Assembly (NCBI RefSeq): GCF_026341775.1
Contig: NZ_JAPEOB010000002.1
Coordinates: 744,001 to 808,000 of the forward strand
From: Streptomyces sp. NBC_00654
GTDB lineage: Bacteria > Actinomycetota > Actinomycetes > Streptomycetales > Streptomycetaceae
Length of the DNA: 64,000 nt
Reading direction: 5' to 3'
This document shows, in pieces, positions 57,526 to 64,000 of the stretch (the stretch's first letter is position 1; each line of letters starts with the position of its first letter). The position numbers were made by a program, and so were the translations under genes. A model generated the notes under the pieces. The model made no database searches and had not been told where the DNA came from. It was given only the letters and a program-made list of their open reading frames with translations.

Positions 57526-57972
57526 ATGGTGATGTGTGACTATTTCTCGGCCTCCGATGACGACGCGGCCGTCAGCGTTCTCGACGAACCAGGTGGACCG
57601 GATCCTTCGGTCTTCGACGTGGTGTCGCTGAAAGGGATCGACCCGGTCGTGGTGATGCCGCGGCTGGAGTCGATCCTGACGGGCCGCACCTATGACGAGG
57701 CGGTCGGACATCCCCGCTCCGGGAAGCTGCTTTCGTCCCCCGAAGCGGAAAGCGCGTTCATCGTGAGCGTGTCCGACACCCTTCAGGAGGCGCTGGCCTC
57801 GGCCACCCACGACTCCCTGCGCGAAGCGGCCGGCACCTGGGCCGGTACGGATGAGCTGCTCGCCTCGGGCATACCCTCCGAGACCGCGGCCCAAGTGGCG
57901 GTCCAGCTGGCGGAACTGGCCGGTCGGGCACGGTCGGCCGGTCACCGGCTGTACTGCTGGTGGGCCCTCTGA
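57526..57972 (+). CDS. Hypothetical protein (148 aa)
   Basis: An acidic protein with no recognised domain. It begins MVMCDYFSASDDDAAV and ends with an aromatic HRLYCWWAL tail; the middle is helical (LRSAGTWAGTDELLASG, AAQVAVQLAELAGRAR-type pattern). GAGGA precedes the ATG at 57526; ATG at 57532 is an alternative. It is a stand-alone gene, divergent from gap across the 9-bp repeat array. Confidence 0.68.
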   Translation: MVMCDYFSASDDDAAVSVLDEPGGPDPSVFDVVSLKGIDPVVVMPRLESILTGRTYDEAVGHPRSGKLLSSPEAESAFIVSVSDTLQEALASATHDSLREAAGTWAGTDELLASGIPSETAAQVAVQLAELAGRARSAGHRLYCWWAL

Positions 57973-58123
57973 GGTGCGACGGGGCCGGAGCCGGGGTTCC
58001 GCGGCCCTCGGGGGCACGGACCCCCGGGCCGCCGGGCCGGCCCGAGCACCGGCGGCACACCCGGCCGGCGTTCGGGCCGGGTGCTGGGCCCGGCCCCCTT
58101 CCCCGCCTCCGGCCGCGCGGCGG

Positions 58124-58831
58124 TCAGGCCAGGTCCAGCAGCTGTTCGTAGAAGCCGCCGAATCCACGTCGTCTGTCCACGAAGTGCAGCTCCAGAATCC
58201 AGTGGCGGACCCGCCCCGCACGGTCGGTACCCCGCAGCGGTGCCGTGTTGTCCGGGGTGATGTAGGACCGCGCCTTGGCACCGTCGTTCGTCTCGTGCGG
58301 GAACTCCCCCACGAGATGCCCGGAGTGCCAGATGCCGATCTCCCAGCCGGCCTCTTCCGCCAGCCGCTCGACCTCGGTGTACAGCTGCCGGCCGGTGATG
58401 TCCGGATCCCCCGCGAACACCGCGCGCCCCGCGTCGAACACGCGGGGCAGATCCACCAGCAGCCGGCGCTTGTCCGGATCGTCGCCGAAGACATAGCTGC
58501 GGCCGAAGTCCGCCTCGTACTCCTCGAAGATCGGGCCGAAGTCGGCGAAGGCCACGTCGTCCTCGCCGATGACGCGGTCGGGCGGGTTGTCCCTGTAGGG
58601 GAGCAGCGTGTTCGGCCCGGAGCGGATGATCCGCTTGTGCCAGTGCTTGGTGGTGCCGAACATGTCGTTGGCCAGGTCCCGGATGCGGTCGCTCGCCTCG
58701 CGCTCCCCTGCACCGGGCGCGACCAGTCCGCGCGCCTCCACCTCGGCGAACAGCGCGACGGCCTTCTCCTGCGCCGCCACCAGTCCCGCGGCCCGCCCGG
58801 CCTCATCCGGTCCGGAAGGATCAGACGTCAT
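58124..58831 (-). CDS. M24 family metallopeptidase-like protein
   Basis: A 235-residue pita-bread-fold protein. Metal-ligand-like residues appear in FADFGPIFEEYEADFG (Asp/Asp), SGHLVGEFPHE (His) and HWILELHFVD (Glu). It is shorter than typical methionine or proline aminopeptidases and the last acidic ligand is not in its usual motif, so activity is uncertain; some M24-fold proteins only bind ligands. The ATG at 58831 follows AGGGGG. It lies 103 nt upstream of the end of the deaminase gene. Confidence 0.78.
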   Translation of the reverse strand: MTSDPSGPDEAGRAAGLVAAQEKAVALFAEVEARGLVAPGAGEREASDRIRDLANDMFGTTKHWHKRIIRSGPNTLLPYRDNPPDRVIGEDDVAFADFGPIFEEYEADFGRSYVFGDDPDKRRLLVDLPRVFDAGRAVFAGDPDITGRQLYTEVERLAEEAGWEIGIWHSGHLVGEFPHETNDGAKARSYITPDNTAPLRGTDRAGRVRHWILELHFVDRRRGFGGFYEQLLDLA

Positions 58832-58934
58832 GTGGTGGCCCCCTGCGTTCCTCGTGTCGTGGCGCCCATCCTAAAGCGTGTCCCGTAGCCGGTCCCTGGA
58901 AGGCGTCCGGAGGGCGGAGGCCGGCGGATCCGCC

Positions 58935-59501
58935 TCAGTAGGGGTGCTTTTCGGGCCTGTTCCGCCACGCGTCGTACGCGCTTCTGCCGAGCTCCGGGAA
59001 GCTCTGCACCATACGGATGCTCCGCTCGCCGATCGGCTTCTTGAAGTCCTCGTACTGGTACTCGTCGCTGAAGCCGATCTCCTCGGTGGCCTTCAGGTCG
59101 CGGCTGAAGTAGACGGCGTCGAACCGTGACCAGTAGATGGCGCTCATGCACATCGGACACGGCTGGCCGCTGGTGTAGATCTCGCAGCCCTTGAGCATCC
59201 GGGCCCGCCTGGGCACCCGGTCGGGCGACTCGGGCTCACGGCGGATGAGCTTCAGCGTGCTCTTGTTCCGGTACTTCACCGCGATGGTCGGAGCCTCCGG
59301 GTTGAGCACCTGGATCGCCTTGCGGATGGCCTCCACCTCACCGTGCGCGGTGGGGTCACCGGTCAGCAGGACCCGGTTCTGGCCGCGGGCGATGATCTCA
59401 CCGTTCCGGGTGACCACCGCGCCGAACGGCCCGCCCCAGCCGTTCACCACCGACTCCTTGGCCAGCCGTACCGCCTCGGCCATGAACTTCTTCTTCGCCA
59501 T
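58935..59501 (-). CDS. Nucleoside/guanine deaminase-like CDA-fold enzyme
   Basis: A 188-residue zinc deaminase. HGE (His53, Glu55) and PCPMC (Cys115, Cys118) are the zinc site, spaced by about 60 residues where most guanine deaminases have 25-30; the insert (AVKYRNKSTLKLIRREPES) is an extra strand-loop. C-terminal EEIGFSDEYQYEDFKKP resembles GuaD-type enzymes. The ATG at 59501 follows GGAGAAA. It probably deaminates guanine or a related base in purine recycling. Confidence 0.82.
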   Translation of the reverse strand: MAKKKFMAEAVRLAKESVVNGWGGPFGAVVTRNGEIIARGQNRVLLTGDPTAHGEVEAIRKAIQVLNPEAPTIAVKYRNKSTLKLIRREPESPDRVPRRARMLKGCEIYTSGQPCPMCMSAIYWSRFDAVYFSRDLKATEEIGFSDEYQYEDFKKPIGERSIRMVQSFPELGRSAYDAWRNRPEKHPY

Positions 59502-59818
59502 GCCGTTTCTCCGTCGCCCAGGTCCGGCCTCCCCTCCGGCATGCACACAGCGGGGAAGGCATATGGATGCATTCGTCCCCTCTCACAAGACAGCCATCTT
59601 CGTGGTCCGGGCAACTCGGACCACCCGCACGGGACCCCGCACTCCCCGGCCCCTGTTGGTGTCGGTCCCGGTGCCGCACGTCCGGTGCGTCACCGGGACC
59701 ATCACCGGAAACGGACCGCCTCGTGGCCCGGACAGGTGACACGGGCACTCGGTCAGGCTCCCGGGGTGGGCGGGAACACCTTCGGGTCACACCACCGGCC
59801 CCGCTGACAGCAGCCGTT

Positions 59819-59858
59819 CGGGTGGGAGCCGGGCCGCCGACCGTGCGGCTCCCACCCG
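59819..59858 (-). terminator. 13-bp hairpin after the S8 protease gene
   Basis: CGGGTGGGAGCCG (59819-59831) pairs perfectly with 59846-59858 around a 14-nt loop, 5 nt after the protease stop. The rest of the gap 59502-59863 shows no gene; its AT-richer part near 59560-59620 probably holds the deaminase promoter. Confidence 0.72.
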
Positions 59859-59863
59859 GTCGG

Positions 59864-62800
59864 TCACTTCCGCACGCCGACCGCGCGGATGATCTCCTGC
59901 TTGACCTCGCCACCCCTGTCGTCGGCGGCCGAGGCCCGCACGGAGATGTACCGCGCGTCGCGCGGCACCCGTACGGAGCCGGCCCAGGCGGCGGACTCAC
60001 CGCGTACGCCGTCGAGTTCGACGGACGTCCACGTCGCGCCGTCGTCGAAGGAGACCTCCAGAGCGGAGCCGGTGATCCTCCCGGTGTCCGTCGCACCCTT
60101 GATGTACTCGGAGAAGATCCCGAGATCCAGCCGCTTCCCGGCCCTCACATCACCGTGCAGGTCGGTGTCGACGTCGAATCCGAGGTTGAGCACCGGCAGA
60201 TACGTCCACCGGTCGGCGGGCGTGGCGGACGACTTGAAGGTCCATTCGGAGTGGCCCTTCGTGGAGATCCGCCAGACGCCCGGGTCCAGGGTGGTGTCGG
60301 TGACCACCTTGAAGTCCTGCTCGGTCGGCTCGACGTTCCAGGCGTGCACCCCCGAGCTCTGCTTCCGGTCGACCCGTACCCCGTCCACGTACACCTCGGT
60401 GAACTGGGTCATCGAGCTCTGGTTGAACACGTAACCGAAGCCGGTGTGGTCCGGTCCGGAGTCGCCCCAGCCCGGCGTGTTGAACTCCAGGTTGTTGCCC
60501 GCGCGCCGCTGGCCCCAGCCGAGACCGGTACCCAGCCATGGGTGCCAGACCGGCTTGAACCAGTCGGTCCCTGAGCGCGCGCCGCCGCGGTAGTGCACGA
60601 CGCCGCTGCGCTGCTCAAGGGCGCCCGGACCGCTGGACATGGACTCGTGCCAGCCCTGGCCGGCACCGACGCTGACGTAGTCGGTGCGCTCCGCGGGGAA
60701 CGCGATCCTCTCCTGGAATCCGATGCCGACGGGGAAGCTGTCGGTGATCGAGTAGCGGAACTCGCCGCCGTCGGCGGGCTTCGGCGCATGGAACTTGTTG
60801 TTGACCACGGCCAGTTCGCTCCTGCCCGGCCGGTACGTGAGATCGGTGGGGATCGCCCCCGGGTATCCCTCACTGAGGTCGTAGACATACGGCGTGAACT
60901 CGGTACCAGTCAGTTCCACGCCCCGGCCGAGCCGGGCGGCCTCGATCAGCGCCGCCCCGTCCTCAGCGTTCACCGTCGCGCTGTACAGCGGACGGGTCGT
61001 ACCGCCGGGCACGCTGAAGTCGGCCATCAGCCGCCCGGGAACCTCGTCGGTGACGAACAGGGCCTTGGCGCCCGCGTCCTGCGCGTTCCGGGCCAGTTCA
61101 GTGGTCGGGAGCCCGTCGGTGCGGCGCACGACGACCGCCTTGCCCGTCACGTCCTTCCCGGCGTAGTCGGCGGGGCTTCCGGCGCCCGCGTCCACCAGGG
61201 ACATCCGCTTCCGCCCGGTGAACTGGTCCGATCCGTACTGCACTGTGGCCTCACCGAGCCGCTTGCCGCCTGCTGCGACATCGAGTTGCGGCTTGCCGAG
61301 CCGCCAGACGGTCCGGTACTCGAAGGTGCCCGTGCCGGGCTTACGGGTCGGCGCGGCGAAGACGCTGTCGTACATCGGCGGGACCTGCACGGTCCCCGTG
61401 AGGGACGTGCCGTTCGCGGCCCGGTTGTACCTCATCAGCAGCTGACGGGTCTCTGTCCGCCGGTCCACCTCGGCGCGTATCTCCCGCAACTTCGCCCCGT
61501 CGAGGGTGACTTCGCGGTCCCGGTCCATGGTGACCTCGGGCTCGGCGAGAAACCCGAGGCCGAGCGAGTCCCCGCCCCCGCTGCCGCGCACATCGAGGAA
61601 GCTGGACAGGGAGTACGTGCCGGGCCGCAGGCGCAGTTCGAGCGTGCCGGACTGGCCGACCGCGGCCGGGAAGGCCGACTCGTCCTCGGCCAGCCTCTTC
61701 AAGGTCAGGTTTGCGGCGGACGCCGCGCCGTCGCGGTCCTTGACGTGGACGGTGAGCGTGTAGCGCTCTTCCTCCTTGGTCAGGCCGAAGGCCGTGTGCG
61801 CCACCGTCGTGTCGCCTTCCATGGCGACGATCCGTCCGGAGGTGGAGCCGACGGGCGCGGCGGTACCGTCACCGGTGACGGTGGTCCGCGCGGTGCCGTG
61901 TGCCGGAACGGTGAGGGTGCGGTCCGCGAGCGTGATCACGCCGTCGGGAGCGCCCTCGGCGGACAGCGCCAGGGTGACCGGCCGGTCGGATCCGTTGGTG
62001 TAGGTCAGCGTCTTCGTGACCGGCTGGTTCATCTCGTAGGGCCAGCTGGTGAAGCCGAGGTCGGCGCTGCCGGTCGCGGTGATCTGCGCGGCGATCGCGG
62101 ACGGGACGTCCACGCGGCCCGCGCCCACCTCGTACGACGTACCGCCGATCTGCTCGGACGTGCTCATCAGCCCGTCCTTGAGCTGCTGTCCGCTCCAGTC
62201 GGGGTGCTTCTCGGCGAGCAGCGCCGCCACGCCCGCGACGTGCGGGGTGGCCATGGACGTGCCACTCATCGATGTGTACGGGCCACTGCCGCTCACGAGC
62301 TGCGAGCGGGCCGCGAGGATGTCCACGCCCGGCGCGGACAGGTCGGGCTTCAGCGCGTTGTCGCCGAAGCGCGGGCCCTGGCTGGAGAACGCCGCACGCC
62401 TGTCGGCGGAGTCGACCGCGCCGATCGTCAGCGCGGAGTCGGCCGCGCCGGGGGAACCGATGCTGCCGGGTGAGCCGGCGTTGCCGGCCGCGATCACGAA
62501 CAGGGCGCCCGTGTCCTTGGAGAGGGCGTTCACCGCCTGGGCCATCGGGTCGGTGCCGTCGCTGCCCTCCCGCGATCCGAGGCTCATGGAGATGATCTTG
62601 GCGTGGACGTCCTTGGCCGCCCATTCCATCCCGGCGATGATCTGTGAATCGAATCCGGAACCCTCGTTGTTGAGAACCTTGCCGACGGCGAGCGTGGCGC
62701 CGGGCGCGACTCCCTTCTCCTTGCCGTCGGACGCGGCACCGCTGCCGCCGACGGTGGAGGAGACATGGGTGCCGTGGCCGTGCCGGTCGGCGACCTCCTG

Positions 62801-63598
62801 GCCGTCGATGAAGCTCCTGGTCTCGCTCACCCGGTCCTTGAGGTCGGGATGGGTCAGGTCCGCGCCCGTGTCGAGGACGGCGACCTTGACACCTTTGCCG
62901 GTCAGCCCGTCCTCCCAGGCGGCGGGGGTGCCGATCTGGGCGTTACTGGCCTCCATCGCGGCGTCGACGCGTGCGTCCAGCCAGATCTTCTCGACGCCTC
63001 CCGACAGACGCGCGCGGCCTGAAGTCGCTCCGCGTACGGCGGAGCCGGCTTCCGGTGCGACCGTGCGCCAGAACTCCCCGGACTTCGATGCCTCCAGGGC
63101 CGCACCGCCTATGCTCGGCAGCCCACGGACCTGGCGGGCTCCGTGCGGTGTCGTACTCCGGGCGTTCTTCGCATACGTCACGATGAGCGGGAGGCCACCG
63201 GACGACGCGTCGCCGAACCCCTGCTCGATCAGAGCCGTGACGTCGAAGAGTCCGGCGTCGAGGACGCCCGCCCGGAGGTAGGGCCGGACCTCGTCGGGTA
63301 CGACGGTGATCCGGCCGTCCGATATCTCGCTGCGAACCGCTCCGGTCGCGCCCTCGGGGCGCTCCACGGCGACCGCCTTCCGGCCCGCCCCGAGGTCGGT
63401 CACGGTCACCTGGTCACCGGTGATCAGGGTGACGGTTCGCGCGGTGCCGGGTGCACGGACGGGCGATGCGGCACGGTCGGTGCCCGCCCCCGCCGCGCCC
63501 GATGCCCCGGCCGCGACGGCCTGCCCGGCCGGAAGCAGGACGAGCGACAGCCCCGCCGCCAGCAGCCTGGTCCTCCGTCTCGCGGATGATCTGGTCAT
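59864..63598 (-). CDS. Secreted S8 subtilisin-like serine protease (1244 aa)
   Basis: A large exoprotease. Signal peptide about 1-30; a pro-region to about 215; peptidase S8 domain about 230-490 with Asp243 (VLDTGAD), His275 (GHGTHV), Asn373 (AAGNAG) and Ser448 (GTSMATP). Downstream, a beta-rich region carries a PA-like segment (LARNAQDAGAKALFVTDEVPG, near 790) and several C-terminal beta domains without a membrane anchor. ATG at 63598 is preferred over 63616 because GGAGGAG lies 10 nt upstream of it. It should degrade extracellular protein for nutrition. Confidence 0.93.
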   Translation of the reverse strand: MTRSSARRRTRLLAAGLSLVLLPAGQAVAAGASGAAGAGTDRAASPVRAPGTARTVTLITGDQVTVTDLGAGRKAVAVERPEGATGAVRSEISDGRITVVPDEVRPYLRAGVLDAGLFDVTALIEQGFGDASSGGLPLIVTYAKNARSTTPHGARQVRGLPSIGGAALEASKSGEFWRTVAPEAGSAVRGATSGRARLSGGVEKIWLDARVDAAMEASNAQIGTPAAWEDGLTGKGVKVAVLDTGADLTHPDLKDRVSETRSFIDGQEVADRHGHGTHVSSTVGGSGAASDGKEKGVAPGATLAVGKVLNNEGSGFDSQIIAGMEWAAKDVHAKIISMSLGSREGSDGTDPMAQAVNALSKDTGALFVIAAGNAGSPGSIGSPGAADSALTIGAVDSADRRAAFSSQGPRFGDNALKPDLSAPGVDILAARSQLVSGSGPYTSMSGTSMATPHVAGVAALLAEKHPDWSGQQLKDGLMSTSEQIGGTSYEVGAGRVDVPSAIAAQITATGSADLGFTSWPYEMNQPVTKTLTYTNGSDRPVTLALSAEGAPDGVITLADRTLTVPAHGTARTTVTGDGTAAPVGSTSGRIVAMEGDTTVAHTAFGLTKEEERYTLTVHVKDRDGAASAANLTLKRLAEDESAFPAAVGQSGTLELRLRPGTYSLSSFLDVRGSGGGDSLGLGFLAEPEVTMDRDREVTLDGAKLREIRAEVDRRTETRQLLMRYNRAANGTSLTGTVQVPPMYDSVFAAPTRKPGTGTFEYRTVWRLGKPQLDVAAGGKRLGEATVQYGSDQFTGRKRMSLVDAGAGSPADYAGKDVTGKAVVVRRTDGLPTTELARNAQDAGAKALFVTDEVPGRLMADFSVPGGTTRPLYSATVNAEDGAALIEAARLGRGVELTGTEFTPYVYDLSEGYPGAIPTDLTYRPGRSELAVVNNKFHAPKPADGGEFRYSITDSFPVGIGFQERIAFPAERTDYVSVGAGQGWHESMSSGPGALEQRSGVVHYRGGARSGTDWFKPVWHPWLGTGLGWGQRRAGNNLEFNTPGWGDSGPDHTGFGYVFNQSSMTQFTEVYVDGVRVDRKQSSGVHAWNVEPTEQDFKVVTDTTLDPGVWRISTKGHSEWTFKSSATPADRWTYLPVLNLGFDVDTDLHGDVRAGKRLDLGIFSEYIKGATDTGRITGSALEVSFDDGATWTSVELDGVRGESAAWAGSVRVPRDARYISVRASAADDRGGEVKQEIIRAVGVRK

Positions 63599-64000
63599 GG
63601 ATGGCTTCTCCTCCACGCACCCGGTGAATGGGTGGTTCCGGGTGCTGCACAGAGTTTTCGCGGCGGCAACTCGCGTGTCGACCGTTCCGCCCTGGCGGAT
63701 GCCTGCCTTGACGGAGACCCGTCAAGGTGCGGCCGCGGTGCACGGAATCACCCTGCGCCCGGCCGTGGTGACGGACCCACTGGCCGAAAATCACTCCCCG
63801 AACACTCCGGGGATCACCTTCGGGACTCGTGGGCGGGCAGAGGCCCGGGTCCCCTGAGCGACACCGCCATGAGCACGCTCCCGCACGCCCGGGTCTACGG
63901 TGGAGAGCGACTGCCCGGCGGGCGGCCCGAAGACCGGCCGGTCATGGACCGCCCGTGTCAGCGGTCGGCGTCCACGTCCGTACACGTCACTACCGTGCTC
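63599..64000. other. Intergenic region upstream of the S8 protease
   Basis: About 400 bp with no convincing gene on either strand. AT-rich patches near 63649-63668 and 63783-63800 may hold the protease promoter. A short open frame on the lower strand (63985-63791) has no ribosome site or codon bias and is not counted. Confidence 0.5.

Noticed and set aside
63791..63985. 64-codon lower-strand frame near the window end
   Set aside because: No ribosome site, no codon bias and no similarity; it lies in the protease upstream region.

Overview
The window reads as chromosomal DNA of a Streptomyces-type actinomycete. Base composition is very GC-rich with strong GC at third codon positions, GTG and TTG starts are frequent, genes overlap by 4 nt (GTGA/ATGA), and the content is typical: twin-arginine polysaccharide-degrading enzymes, a Ser/Thr kinase, a SARP remnant, a DUF6479 protein, an extracellular endonuclease, a chitinase and a subtilisin-like exoprotease. 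No tRNA, rRNA, CRISPR array or intact mobile element was seen.

Layout. 1-9294: one rightward operon for uronic-acid polysaccharide breakdown (two heparinase II/III-like proteins, a DUF624 membrane protein, a beta-helix protein, an SGNH esterase, a PL8 lyase and a CE7 esterase). 9303-17683: a hairpin and a GTGCC microsatellite, then a kinase with eight 42-residue TPR repeats, an MpaB-like protein, a methyltransferase, an acyl-CoA dehydrogenase, RlmG, a small protein and a secreted endonuclease. 17664-28764: glutaminase-STAS, a baeRF3 protein, an aldehyde dehydrogenase, an anti-sigma-like ATPase, a three-subunit molybdenum hydroxylase of the PaoABC type, DUF6479, VOC and DUF6328 proteins. 28765-36325: an accessory region with a G-rich repeat, a VOC protein, a rearrangement scar joining a DUF885 fragment to a SARP fragment, an IS701-like protein that seems to have lost its catalytic acids, a divergent MFS/ArsR pair, a Phd-like protein and a GNAT enzyme. 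36388-46806: a secreted protein behind a CsoR-type copper operator, a phosphatase, the methylmalonyl-CoA mutase operon mutA-mutB-meaB, a short second Rho and phosphoglucomutase. 47000-51685: a GH18 chitinase with a well defined promoter, and a UbiX/UbiD hydroxyarylate decarboxylase pair facing an AsnC-type regulator; the UbiD gene carries an in-frame amber codon just before its conserved tail. 51758-55437: a compact cassette of unknown function (a 49-residue peptide, an orphan protein, a flavoprotein monooxygenase and another orphan) behind its own promoter, next to a further orphan gene. 55894-63598: a long-form GAPDH, a 9-bp tandem repeat, an orphan gene, an M24 protein, a nucleoside deaminase and a large S8 protease.

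How they work together. The first operon should cut, deacetylate and hydrolyse an acetylated uronate-containing polymer. The mut genes convert methylmalonyl-CoA to succinyl-CoA and protect the mutase. The chitinase, endonuclease and S8 protease form an extracellular scavenging set. The items most worth a second look are the interrupted decarboxylase, the 51.8-54.3 kb cassette, the SARP/DUF885/dead-transposase scar, the short rho gene with a hairpin over its stop codon, and the chitinase and CsoR-type control elements.
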